The notes under the pieces are model-generated. The model was not told where the DNA came from and made no database searches. It was given only the letters and a program-made list of their open reading frames with translations. 64,000 nt of DNA, taken from Clostridium vitabionis (GTDB lineage Bacteria > Bacillota > Clostridia > Lachnospirales > Lachnospiraceae). Positions 17,780 through 27,719 of the stretch are shown here, one piece after another. Each line of letters starts with the position of its first letter. The first letter of the stretch is position 1. Location of the stretch: positions 86,102 through 150,101 of the forward strand of contig NZ_JADKQA010000005.1 of the NCBI RefSeq assembly GCF_015351765.1, given 5' to 3'. Both the position numbers and the translations under genes were made by a program.

Positions 17780-19477
17780 TCAGGCGGGAGCCTCGGCCTC
17801 AACCTTCTCCAGGGCGAAGAGTGCCGCCCCGAGGGCGCCGCAGATCTGCGCCTCCTCGCAGATGTAGATCGGATGCCCGATCTTCTCCTCGAGTGCCTTC
17901 ACAATCCCCTGGTTCCTGGCGACGCCGCCGGTCATCATGTACTCCTCCATCTCCCCGAGGCGCGAGGCAAGGCCGCCCACCTTGGAGGCCACCGACACGT
18001 TGAGGCCGTGGATAATGTCCGGAAGCGCCTTATTCTGCGCGACCAGGGACACCACCTCGCTCTCCGCGAACACGGTGCACATGCTGGAGATCGTCACATT
18101 CTCCTTCCAGTCAAGGCCGAGCGTGGACATTTCCGTCAGGGAGATGCCGAGCGTCTTCGCCATCGTCTCGAGGAAGCGGCCGGTACCCGCCGCGCACTTG
18201 TCATTCATGAGGAAGTTCTGGACAGCGCCGGCCTCATCCACCCGGATCGCCTTGCTGTCCTGCCCGCCGATATCGATGATCGTGCGGACGAGCGGGTTCA
18301 GGAAGTGCGCCCCCTTCGCGTGGCAGGTGATCTCCGTGATGCTCGCGTCGCCCTCGTCGATGTAGGCGCGCCCGTAGCCTGTCGTGACGATGCGGACGAT
18401 CTGCTCCCTGGACAGCCCCGCCTTCTCCAGGGCCTTCGCGAGGCTCGTCTCCGCGCTCATGGACGCGCCGCCGCCCGTCGGGATGATGATGGAGCTCACC
18501 ATCTTCCTGTCCTGGTCGAGGATCACCACGTCTGTGCTGGTGGAACCGCTGTCAATGCCCGCCGTATAATATTTTCCTTCCCGGATCATTTCTCTCTGCC
18601 TTTCTGTCAGCTGATTCTCCGCCGCGCCGCTGCGGGCGCCGATCGTCTCGGCGAACGCCTCGATCCTGGTTTTCAGCTGTCCCATGCTCTGCGCCGTGTA
18701 GTCCGTCTCAATCTTGAGGAGCGGCACCTTCGCCTCCCGGGCCATCCGGGCATACTCGAAGCCGTAAAAATCGCAGAATTTGATGGTATGGTAAATAATC
18801 CCCTGGAGCCTCTCATCCAGGAACATTTTCTCCCGCTTGTGGGACGTCGTCATGCGGCAGCAGGGCATCTGCCGGAGAATCGCCTCCGCGTACAGGCGGA
18901 ACAGCTCCTCATCCGTCCCGGCCGCCCGCATCGCCGGGAGGTCAAAGTCGAGGCTCCGGTTCCCGAGGCAGGTCTCGTTCTCCACCCGCACCGACAGCGC
19001 GTCGGCGATGACCTTCTCGAGCGCGGGGCTCACCTTGACGCCGAGAATCCCGACGTAGGGCGTATTTTCCTCTTTCTTCCGGGAAAATGCGCGAAGGAAG
19101 CGCTCGCGGTCGAAGGTTTTCCCGGAAAATTTCTCATACGCCCGTTTCAGGCGGAGAATGGACGCCGCGAAAGCGTCAATCTCGCACTCGGTGTCCTCAT
19201 GAGGCAGATCGAGGATGTAAAGAAAGTCCAGATCCGCCCTGGCCGCCAGGATATCGTAGGTCCGGCGCATCGTGTCGCAGCAGTTGACAAGGATCAGGCT
19301 GCGCACATGGCCGCGGAGGACAGCCTCCGTCAGCGCGCGCCCGAAGCCGCAGAGATTGACCGGCGCCACCTTGTCCGCCAGGTCAAAATCCTCCGCCATC
19401 TCATGAAAGGGCGCGGTCTCCTCGCCGAAACCGGCAAAAAGCTCGACCGGCGTCCATTTGCAGATATAGTGAATCAT
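17780..19477 (-). CDS. Fusion of 2-hydroxyacyl-CoA dehydratase-like (HgdB) domain and BadF/HgdC-type activase ATPase
   Basis: N-terminal half HgdB-like; from about residue 300 YYTAGIDSGSTSTDVVILD...IIDIGGQDSKAIRV...NDKCAAGTGRFLE is activase. Confidence 0.85.
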   Translation of the reverse strand: MIHYICKWTPVELFAGFGEETAPFHEMAEDFDLADKVAPVNLCGFGRALTEAVLRGHVRSLILVNCCDTMRRTYDILAARADLDFLYILDLPHEDTECEIDAFAASILRLKRAYEKFSGKTFDRERFLRAFSRKKEENTPYVGILGVKVSPALEKVIADALSVRVENETCLGNRSLDFDLPAMRAAGTDEELFRLYAEAILRQMPCCRMTTSHKREKMFLDERLQGIIYHTIKFCDFYGFEYARMAREAKVPLLKIETDYTAQSMGQLKTRIEAFAETIGARSGAAENQLTERQREMIREGKYYTAGIDSGSTSTDVVILDQDRKMVSSIIIPTGGGASMSAETSLAKALEKAGLSREQIVRIVTTGYGRAYIDEGDASITEITCHAKGAHFLNPLVRTIIDIGGQDSKAIRVDEAGAVQNFLMNDKCAAGTGRFLETMAKTLGISLTEMSTLGLDWKENVTISSMCTVFAESEVVSLVAQNKALPDIIHGLNVSVASKVGGLASRLGEMEEYMMTGGVARNQGIVKALEEKIGHPIYICEEAQICGALGAALFALEKVEAEAPA

Positions 19478-20760
19478 CGCATTTTCCCTCCCTGGCGCCG
19501 CTTCTCCTCAAGCATCTCCATAAATGCCTCAACCCGCGTCATCAGCTGGCCGTCCGGGCTGTTCGCCGGGTTGCAGCCGTCCGCCTCGAGAATCAGGGTC
19601 GGTATCCCCCGCGCCTCCAGCGCGTCACGGATCAGGCCGCTCGCCCCGATCGTCGTCCGGCAGCCCCAGTGGGCGAACAGGATCACGCCCTCGGCGTTGG
19701 TGTCCCGGACCATCTGCTCGGCGCAGTCAATGCGGGCCTCCGTCTTCCCGTTGAACGCCGAGTAGACCATCCTTGCCGCCATCGCCTCATAGGGATCCTT
19801 CGAGCGGAACGGGCGGAACGCATCGTAGACAATATCGTTCGCGGTCAGATAGATGCGGTCAGAGAAGCTGAACAGCTTCCGGAGCGACGGCTGCATGAAC
19901 GGCATCAGGTGGATCCAGGCCACCCGGAGGGCGTCCGTCGCCGGCTCCCTGCTGATATCCTGGAGAAGCCCTGCCGTGTAGGAAGCCGTGTCGCGGGTTC
20001 CCGCGAGGATCCGGGACAGGAAAACTCCGTACATATCGCTGGTCATTGTCCCGGGGAGGCAGCGCTCCCGCTGGTAGCGCAGGTGCTCCCGGTAATCCGC
20101 CGCCGCCTGCGCCTCGCGCGACACCGCCGCCTGGAGCGCCTCCTCCGTGATTTTCCGGTGGGCACTGTCACTGACAAATTCCACCATGCGGTGAAGCTGG
20201 TCCGCGACATAGGCGACCGCGTCCTCATTCCGGTCCCAGGGCACATCAATATAGAAGGCGGGAACCTTGTACAATTCCTTTAAATAGGGAAACGTCATCA
20301 TGTTGCCGTCGCAGGCGAGATTCGTGTACACCATGAACGGCGGTTTCGGCATGAGTCCGCTGGCTGCCGCCCCGTCGAAAATCCGGTGGAAGGAGCACAT
20401 CGTCTCCGGCACCCCATCCTCGCTGGTCCGGTCAAGAAACAATTTCTCAATATGCGTCCCCGCAAGGTAGCTGGAAAATGCCTCCACCGAGTACGGCAGG
20501 ATCCCCGCCGCGGCGAGCGGCTCGCCGGGGACAAAGAGGCTCGCCATGCAGGTCTCCTCCGGCTTCGTGAGAACCTTGATCATGAGCCGCATGACCACAT
20601 CCGCCGCGAACCGCTTCGATTCCGGGAGCCGGCGGTCCGGAAATATCCTCCCGAGCCTCCGGTACGCGCGGTACCCGAACGCGAGAAAACGCCGGGCTTC
20701 CGCCGGATCCCTCTCCAGCTTTTTCTGCAGAATCCTGTCAAATACTGAAATATAGTCCAT
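19474..20760 (-). CDS. 2-hydroxyacyl-CoA dehydratase family protein (HgdB-like)
   Basis: PPFMVYTNLACDGNMMTFPYLKELYKVPAFYIDVPWDR and ILFAHWGCRTTIGASGLIRDALEARGIPTLILEADGCN. Confidence 0.85.
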   Translation of the reverse strand: MDYISVFDRILQKKLERDPAEARRFLAFGYRAYRRLGRIFPDRRLPESKRFAADVVMRLMIKVLTKPEETCMASLFVPGEPLAAAGILPYSVEAFSSYLAGTHIEKLFLDRTSEDGVPETMCSFHRIFDGAAASGLMPKPPFMVYTNLACDGNMMTFPYLKELYKVPAFYIDVPWDRNEDAVAYVADQLHRMVEFVSDSAHRKITEEALQAAVSREAQAAADYREHLRYQRERCLPGTMTSDMYGVFLSRILAGTRDTASYTAGLLQDISREPATDALRVAWIHLMPFMQPSLRKLFSFSDRIYLTANDIVYDAFRPFRSKDPYEAMAARMVYSAFNGKTEARIDCAEQMVRDTNAEGVILFAHWGCRTTIGASGLIRDALEARGIPTLILEADGCNPANSPDGQLMTRVEAFMEMLEEKRRQGGKMR

Positions 20761-20828
20761 ATTTACCTCTCAATCCCAAAACAAGCGGTATTATACCATC
20801 GATTCCACAGAAAGGTAAAGACTGTCCT

Positions 20829-20856
20829 TTGCGCGCGCCGGATTCTGCGGTATAAT
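20829..20856 (+). promoter_or_regulatory. Putative promoter of azlC (TTGCGC-16-TATAAT)
   Basis: TATAAT at 20851-20856 preceded by TTGCGC at 20829. Confidence 0.45.
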
Positions 20857-20895
20857 GATGCGGTATTTCCGTATGCTATAGAAAGGTATTGCGAT

Positions 20896-21714
20896 ATGAC
20901 CCCGCGTGATATAGAAAGGTTTTCCGATATGGCTCCGCATGATAAAAATGAAGTCGCTTCCGGCGGCAGGAAGCAGCTCTCCCGCCCCGGAACCGCGCTC
21001 CGCGCCTGCTTTCCCTCCACGATCCCGGTCGCTGCCGGCTACATCTTCCTCGGCGCCACCTACGGCATCCTGATGCGCACCAGCGGATTTCCCTGGTGGC
21101 TCCCGATGCTGACCGCGCTGGTCATCTATACCGGCTCGATGGAATTCCTGATGGTGGAAATTCTCCTCTCCTCCTTCCACCCGCTCTCCGCGGCAGCCAC
21201 GGCCCTGATGATCGGCGCGCGCCACCTCTTCTACGGGCTCTCGATGCTGGAAAAATACCGCGGTACCGGATGGAAGAAATTCTACTTAATTTATACGACG
21301 AGCGATGAGACCTTCGCCCTGAACTATGCGGCGGACATCCCGGAGAATATCGACCGGTCCTAGTACTATTTCTGGGTTTCCCTGCTCGACCAGGGCTACT
21401 GGGTCACCGGGGCAATGATCGGCGGCATCGGCGGCGGCCTCATCCGTTTTAACACGGACGGCCTGAGCTTCGTCATGACCGCGATGTTCATCGTCATTTT
21501 CATCGGCCAGTGGACGAAGGACGCCACCACGCTCCGGAATTTCTTCCCGGATCATGCCGCCCAGCTGATCGGCATCTGTGGTTCCGTCCTCGCCCTCATC
21601 CTCTTCGGGCCGGATAACTTCATCATCCCGGCCATGATCATCATCCTGGCCTCCCTGGCGGCAGTCCGCCGCCCGCTGGAGCGCCATCTTGACAGGAAAA
21701 AGGAGGCGGAGTAA
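20896..21714 (+). pseudogene. azlC: AzlC-family branched-chain amino acid exporter interrupted by an in-frame amber codon
   Basis: 20896-21363 (AzlC N-terminal part) and 21415-21714 (C-terminal part) share one frame; the single TAG at 21361-21363 separates DRS and YYFWVSLLDQGYWVTG. Confidence 0.85.
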
Positions 21715-22055
21715 TGCAGACTTCCATGACCATCCCTCAGATGGCCGTCACCGTGGGCGTTGTCGTCCTCGCGACGGTATCCACCCGTTTCCTGCCCTAC
21801 CTGCTGTTCCCGGAGGGCCGGAAAGTGCCGAAATTCATCCTCTACCTCGGCAAAGTCCTCGGCCCCGCGGTGTTCGGCCTCCTGGTCGTCTACTGCCTCC
21901 GGAACGTCTCCTTCGTCTCCGGAAACCACGGCGTGCCGGAAATTCTCGCGTCCGCCACGGTCATCGCCCTGTACCTCTGGAAGAGGAACATGATCCTGCC
22001 GATGGCCGGCGGGACTGCGGTCTACATGCTTCTCGTCCAGGCGGTCTTCCGGTAA
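21714..22055 (+). CDS. azlD: AzlD-family branched-chain amino acid transport subunit
   Basis: 113 aa hydrophobic; ATVSTRFLPYLLFPEGRKVPKFILYLGKVLGPAVFGLLVVYCLRN. Confidence 0.88.
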   Translation: MQTSMTIPQMAVTVGVVVLATVSTRFLPYLLFPEGRKVPKFILYLGKVLGPAVFGLLVVYCLRNVSFVSGNHGVPEILASATVIALYLWKRNMILPMAGGTAVYMLLVQAVFR

Positions 22056-22169
22056 ACTCCGGATTTGCGGGCGGGACAGTTTTGCGCAATTATGACGGTA
22101 TTGTCGAGCTTGCGAGCATTCTTCACTTCTATCTTCCAAAGCATATCCCACTTCTCTTAACGAAATAGA

Positions 22170-22191
22170 CGGAGCACCCTGCGGTGCTCCG
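22170..22191 (+). terminator. Intrinsic terminator after azlD
   Basis: CGGAGCACCCTGCGGTGCTCCG hairpin. Confidence 0.55.
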
Positions 22192-22331
22192 TTACTTGTC
22201 TTTATCCAAATTCACATCTATTCAGCGCTTTTCAAAAATATTCGCCCAAAACGCTTGCGGTCGCTTTTTCGAACAGTTCTATCCTATACCTCAGAGTTAA
22301 AGGTTGGACATTCTATGATTTCTTCAATCAT

Positions 22332-23009
22332 TTAGGCTGATTCACTTTTACTCAGAAACCGGATCAAGGGTTGTACAAGATGCCCAACGAATGGCATCAG
22401 CCCACCAACAGCACATGCCGTTGCCACCGTCCCTTCCCTGACACCGGCGATATGATGTAAAAACAAAAACGAAAATAGCATACTCAATGATACGATTGTG
22501 ACATCATTAATCAGTTTTACCCGGTGAAATGCACATCCTGTTTTCTGTGAAATCGCGCCTATCATTCCTTCTGTTGGAAGCGGAACCAGATCCGCTTTTA
22601 GATAGAAATTCATTCCACCCGCAATCATAAAAATACCGATCACCAGCATTAAAATTCTTCCTAAATAACCACCGGGAATCATAAAATCTCCCAAAAGCCA
22701 TTTCGTAAAATCCACAAAATAACCGAATATTGTTGAAAACAGAATCTGCGTCAGACTGATCAATTGAAAATCCTTCCGCAAAATCAGAAACTGAATCAGA
22801 ATAAACAAGCAAAACATCGTGGTAACGCAAATACCCAGCCGAATTGATGTAATAAGAGAAATGACATAAGGAAGACTATTGACAGGAGATATGCCCAGAT
22901 TAGAGTTGATGGAAAATGGAACCGCGAATGCCATAAAAAACAGTCCAATAATATACTGAATAATTCTTCCCGCCAGATGGTCTGTCCTCATTGAAACCTC
23001 CTGTTTCAT
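22332..23009 (-). CDS. YczE/YitT-like integral membrane protein
   Basis: 225 aa; VPFSINSNLGISPVNSLPYVISLIT...LVPLPTEGMIGAISQKTG. Confidence 0.7.
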   Translation of the reverse strand: MKQEVSMRTDHLAGRIIQYIIGLFFMAFAVPFSINSNLGISPVNSLPYVISLITSIRLGICVTTMFCLFILIQFLILRKDFQLISLTQILFSTIFGYFVDFTKWLLGDFMIPGGYLGRILMLVIGIFMIAGGMNFYLKADLVPLPTEGMIGAISQKTGCAFHRVKLINDVTIVSLSMLFSFLFLHHIAGVREGTVATACAVGGLMPFVGHLVQPLIRFLSKSESA

Positions 23010-23206
23010 AACCGATATACGCTACTGCCCTGCCCTCAATACTCATATTTCTTTGTTGAATATGGCAGAGCCTCTTCAGCTGCACATGCATAATTTGTTG
23101 GGTAGCATTGTAAAAGCCGCCGCACAGCCCCGCGACGGCTTTTTGATATGGTTAGGTTAACTTCTATGCTTCAAGCAATCTAACATGTATTTTCCATCTA
23201 TGCCCC

Positions 23207-24355
23207 TTACATCTGCCCTGCTGCTTTCAGATAGGCATCAGCAAGATCATCTCCAATGGCGCTACGAACCTGATCCCATACCGGCTTTGCTGCCTCTTGC
23301 ATAGCATCATAGATCTCCGGTGTCTGTTCAAGGAATGTGACTTTGCCTTGCATTTCAGTGGTCACTTTTTCATCATCACTGAACTGAATCCGATACTCAT
23401 CATAGTTGTCCTGATGGGCAAAATCAATCAGTGCCTGCTGGGCTTCCGGCTCCAAAGCATTGAACTGATCCAGATTCATCAGGCGCATATTAACAAGAGG
23501 AAATACAGTAACCGGCATGAAGTATTTCTGAACCTCTGCAAACTTGGAAGATTCCAGCGTTGCTAACGGATTATCTTGCGCTTCTACCAATCCCTGCTGA
23601 AGAGACAGATACAACTCACTGAAAGCCAACGGGGTTGGTGCTGCGCCCATATTCTGCCAAAATGCCATGTGATAGGAATTCTCCATCGTCCGAATCTTTA
23701 ATCCCTTGAAGTCATCCGGAGTTTTCAACTCTCTGTTCGACGACAAACCACGAAACTGCGAGAATCCGAGTCCAAGCAGCTTTAACCCTGACTGCTCCAT
23801 AATTGATCCCATAGCATCCTCAAACTGGGAAATACCTTCAAATGCCTCCTGACGGCTGGTGTACACAGCTGGCATATCGAAAACTGCGACCTGCGGAACA
23901 TAATTCAACAGCGGAGAAGAAGCAAGAGAAATCATCGGGATTGATCCCGCAATGCAGTTTTCAATCAGCTCTGAATCCGATCCGAGAGTTCCATCCCAGA
24001 CGGTCTGAATATTGATCTTGCCCCCACTCGCCTCATTTACCGCCTTCGCGGCATCAACCTGCATCTGATATCCGGCATTTGTAGAAGATGCACTTGATGC
24101 GATCGTCAGATTTAGATCTGAAGCAACCTTGTAGGAATCCTGCACGAACTGTCTTTCCTCTGGTTCACCCTCAGCGGATTTGTTGTCGGTATCGGTCGTT
24201 TTCGTTGCAGTATCCGCTGCCGTAGTTGCAGATGCCGCCGTTGTCTCTGTGGTCGCTGCTCCAGAAGTTGTTGTAGAGGATGAAGATGAACCGCCGCAAG
24301 CAGCAAGCGATGCTGTCATAACTGCCGCCATCATCAATGATACTGTTTTTTTCAT
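23207..24355 (-). CDS. TRAP transporter solute-binding protein (DctP family)
   Basis: Lipoprotein signal; ELKTPDDFKGLKIRTMEN...GLVEAQDNPLATL. Confidence 0.9.
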   Translation of the reverse strand: MKKTVSLMMAAVMTASLAACGGSSSSSTTTSGAATTETTAASATTAADTATKTTDTDNKSAEGEPEERQFVQDSYKVASDLNLTIASSASSTNAGYQMQVDAAKAVNEASGGKINIQTVWDGTLGSDSELIENCIAGSIPMISLASSPLLNYVPQVAVFDMPAVYTSRQEAFEGISQFEDAMGSIMEQSGLKLLGLGFSQFRGLSSNRELKTPDDFKGLKIRTMENSYHMAFWQNMGAAPTPLAFSELYLSLQQGLVEAQDNPLATLESSKFAEVQKYFMPVTVFPLVNMRLMNLDQFNALEPEAQQALIDFAHQDNYDEYRIQFSDDEKVTTEMQGKVTFLEQTPEIYDAMQEAAKPVWDQVRSAIGDDLADAYLKAAGQM

Positions 24356-24426
24356 AAATCCTCCTTATACTGTTCAAAAATTTGTATTATCTGTTCGTTC
24401 GCAAATTATACTAGTAAGCTTGTTTT

Positions 24427-25719
24427 TTATCCGCTTACAAATACAAGTGAGATCTGAGGAATGTATGTAATTAACATCAGCGCTACCACGTAAAAAGCAA
24501 TAAATGGAAATGCTTTCCGACCAACATCCATCGGTTTGGCATGAATCATTGGAGCAGCTACAAATAGGTTCATCCCAAACGGCGGGGTAACCATTCCAAC
24601 TGCGAGGTTGCAGGTCATAACAATTCCCAGATGCACCGGGCTGATACCAAGAGACTGTGCAAAAGGAAGCAGCATCGGTGCAAGGATCATGATTGCCGGG
24701 CCTACATCCAGTACCATACCAAGCAGGAACAGAACGACATTCAGAACCAAAAGGAAAATAATCTTGTTTCCAAACGCAGCGGACATCGCAACCGCAAGTG
24801 TTTGAGGTGCCTGGAGAAGAACCAGCACTTTTGTAAGAGCCTGCGCCAAAGCAAGCATCATACCAAGCGGTGCATAAGACTGTACAGCTTCCTGAAGAAA
24901 AACGATCAGATCTTTAGGTTTGACTGTCTTATAGATAAACAGACAAACAATAATAGCGTAAAATACGGATACACATGCTGCCTCGGTTGGAGTAACAATT
25001 CCGGAGTAAATTCCACCGAGAATGATAATCGGAGTGAGAAGAGCCCAGAAGCCGTCCTTAATAACCCCTAAAACACCGCGATTACGGAGCTTCTGATAAT
25101 TTGCCTCAATTTTTTCTCGATCTTCTCCCTTGCGGAGACAGGTGAACACCGCACAAATCATTAATGCAATGGCAATCAAAATGCCCGGAAAAATACCAGC
25201 GGTAAACATCGCGCCGACAGAAGTATCAGTTACCAACCCATACGAAATATATGGGATCGATGGAGGAATTATTACTCCAAGGCCTCCAGCTGTAGCCACC
25301 ATAGCAGCGGACCATATCGGGTCATAACCAAGTCCTGTCAAAATTGGGATGCACATCGCACCAACCGCCGCACAGGTTGCCGGACCTGATCCCGAAATAG
25401 CACCATAAAACAAACAGGTGACAATAACCGCGCACGGCATACCGCCGCGGATCTTCCCGATAAACACAGCAAAGACATCGAATAGTCTTTTTGAAAGACC
25501 TCCCGTAGCCATAATCGAACCAGACAGCATAAAAAGCGGAATGGCAAGAATCGAGGTTGTATCAACTCCCTTCAGCATTGCTCTGACAACAAATTCCAAA
25601 TTTCCGGAAAACGTTGGATTTATTAATGCCGGAACAATTGTGGCGTAGCCGATGCACATGGAGAGAGGGATAGCTGCAACAATACAAACAAAAAATACAA
25701 TAAATACAGTCGCTGTCAT
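24427..25719 (-). CDS. TRAP transporter large permease (DctM family)
   Basis: 430 aa; IPLFMLSGSIMATGGLSKRLFDVF...GVVTPTEAACVSVFYA-type motifs. Confidence 0.95.
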   Translation of the reverse strand: MTATVFIVFFVCIVAAIPLSMCIGYATIVPALINPTFSGNLEFVVRAMLKGVDTTSILAIPLFMLSGSIMATGGLSKRLFDVFAVFIGKIRGGMPCAVIVTCLFYGAISGSGPATCAAVGAMCIPILTGLGYDPIWSAAMVATAGGLGVIIPPSIPYISYGLVTDTSVGAMFTAGIFPGILIAIALMICAVFTCLRKGEDREKIEANYQKLRNRGVLGVIKDGFWALLTPIIILGGIYSGIVTPTEAACVSVFYAIIVCLFIYKTVKPKDLIVFLQEAVQSYAPLGMMLALAQALTKVLVLLQAPQTLAVAMSAAFGNKIIFLLVLNVVLFLLGMVLDVGPAIMILAPMLLPFAQSLGISPVHLGIVMTCNLAVGMVTPPFGMNLFVAAPMIHAKPMDVGRKAFPFIAFYVVALMLITYIPQISLVFVSG

Positions 25720-26237
25720 GCTTGCTTTCCCTCCCTTCTCTGTGAATTACCTGCTTCTTTGTTATGATGCTGAATTGTCAGTATAATGCTTTGAATCCCA
25801 CGGAACGTGCCGAGAATAAATCCAGCAGGCGCACAACTATAGAGAATAACCATTGGAAGATGCATGGCAGGGCTTGTCTGCCATAGTGCGCCTATCTTTG
25901 TTCCCATCATGACATGCCAGGAAGGCAAAATTAAAATGGCGCAAAAAATAGTTGCCATTACTTTTGATATAATATCCATTACGTACTGCACCTTCTTAGA
26001 GAACAGCACAATCACCGCGTCTACCTTTAGCATTCGATTTGTTCGAATACAATATCCGGTTGCCAACATTACTGAGTAAACAAAGCAGTATCTGCAGAAT
26101 TCTTCCGCCCATGTGAGCGGAGAATTCAGGAAATAACGCATCAAAACCTGGATCATCATAACGCAAGCAAGAAGCGCCAACAAAATACACAAGATCGCTT
26201 CTTCCAAATGCAAATCCAGCCACTTGAGTATCTTCAC
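25716..26237 (-). CDS. TRAP transporter small permease (DctQ family)
   Basis: LRYFLNSPLTWAEEFCRYCFVYSVMLATG. Confidence 0.93.
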   Translation of the reverse strand: MKILKWLDLHLEEAILCILLALLACVMMIQVLMRYFLNSPLTWAEEFCRYCFVYSVMLATGYCIRTNRMLKVDAVIVLFSKKVQYVMDIISKVMATIFCAILILPSWHVMMGTKIGALWQTSPAMHLPMVILYSCAPAGFILGTFRGIQSIILTIQHHNKEAGNSQRREGKQA

Positions 26238-26267
26238 ATTCTCTTCTCCTTAAATATCCCGTACTTT

Positions 26268-27239
26268 TTAGAATTCTTTAATTCTCATGCCGAATTCACG
26301 TCGAAATGAAGCTGCTACTCCCCGATGTACCCATCTCGTCAATGGCTGATCAACCACGCAGAATCCATGTGTTACTCGTGGTGCACAGAGAATTTCCGTT
26401 GGTACCCCAGCGGAAAGAAGCCGACTAGCATACTGCAAACCTTCATCACGAAGCGGATCATATTCTGCGACCACTATCATATGCGGATTCAAGTCCTTTA
26501 AATCCCTGCAATAAGCAGGCATTGCATAATAGCTGACCGGATTTCCATCTGGTGCAGTATAAATACTCTCTATTTCATCATAATAGCTTTCTGCCGGCAT
26601 CCCAAGCTTCCCAAACATCAATTTTGATTCTGTCTGATCCAAAGTTAATCCCGGGCACATCAAAACCGTCAGCGCCGGAAGTGGCTCCCCTTGATCCCGT
26701 AAATAAAGAGAGAGTCCCGCACTAAGGCTTCCGCCAGCACTTGTCCCATGTATTCCGATTTTCTCCGGATCCCCTCCAATTTCAGACGCATGATCGTGGA
26801 GCCACAAATAAGCTGTCCTGCAATCCATCAATTGAGCCGGAAACGGTGTTTCTCTTGTGGCCAGCCGATATTCTACAGAAACTACAATGGCAGGCGTCAT
26901 CTCCGCCAAACTGATATTGCGATAATTATCAATGTCCAAATTACCGCTTACATATCCACCGCCGTGAATATCCATAATCATGGGAGCTTTCTCAGGAAGA
27001 CCTGCAGGCCTGATGATTCTAATTTTTAACTGAGAGCCCGGTTCCGTACCAGGAATCATCTCATCATGCATCGTCGTTCCAGCACCCAGCCGGTAAGATT
27101 TAATTGTCTCTTGCAATTCACGCATAGAAACATTTCCTCCGGCATCAGTCTCCAAGTTCATTGCCACATGAGCCTCATATCCGGGATATGGATGTAGATT
27201 GGTATTTTTCACTCGCATTTGTTCTGATTCTCCCTCCAT
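26268..27239 (-). CDS. Alpha/beta hydrolase fold esterase (acetyl-esterase/HSL family)
   Basis: DIHGGGYVSGNLDID and GIHGTSAGGSLSAGLSLYLRD motifs. Confidence 0.88.
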   Translation of the reverse strand: MEGESEQMRVKNTNLHPYPGYEAHVAMNLETDAGGNVSMRELQETIKSYRLGAGTTMHDEMIPGTEPGSQLKIRIIRPAGLPEKAPMIMDIHGGGYVSGNLDIDNYRNISLAEMTPAIVVSVEYRLATRETPFPAQLMDCRTAYLWLHDHASEIGGDPEKIGIHGTSAGGSLSAGLSLYLRDQGEPLPALTVLMCPGLTLDQTESKLMFGKLGMPAESYYDEIESIYTAPDGNPVSYYAMPAYCRDLKDLNPHMIVVAEYDPLRDEGLQYASRLLSAGVPTEILCAPRVTHGFCVVDQPLTRWVHRGVAASFRREFGMRIKEF

Positions 27240-27719
27240 TTTTGAATTATTATGGTTTTAATGCATATTTTTATGGCATTTTATTTTTATATTTTGTTCA
27301 CTTTTCACATATCATCATAAGAAAAACAATGGATAATTTCCAATACATTTAGCCTTTGTTGATTCATAATTTTTGTGTTATGGTTTTATATGGAAATTCG
27401 TCATACTCGAATTTGAAAGAAAGGATACTTTTATGGAATTGCTTCAGCTTCAATATTTTATAGAAGTAGTACAACAACAAAGTGTCACAAAAGCTGCTGA
27501 GAAACTCCATATTTCTCAGCCTTCCCTCAGTCAATCGCTTCATCGGCTTCAACAAGAAGTTGGGATCTCAATTTTTCAAAAGGACGGGCGAAAGCTCCGT
27601 CTCACAGAATCTGGTAGAACCTTCTATCTCCGTATTGCCAATGCATTGCAGGCGATCACAAATGCATGTGAAGAAGCAAATGGAACCATTCTTCAAGGGA
27701 ACATTTTGATTGGTACTTA

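Noticed and set aside
21361-21363. Amber codon in azlC read as pyrrolysine or selenocysteine recoding
   Set aside because: TAG is not a Sec codon, AzlC is not a known Pyl protein, and no pyl genes or recoding element were seen; a nonsense mutation is simpler.
22060-22168. Possible transposase C-terminal remnant after azlD
   Set aside because: Peptide (…NYDGIVELASILHFYLPKHIPLLLTK) is too short to assign; no TIRs found.
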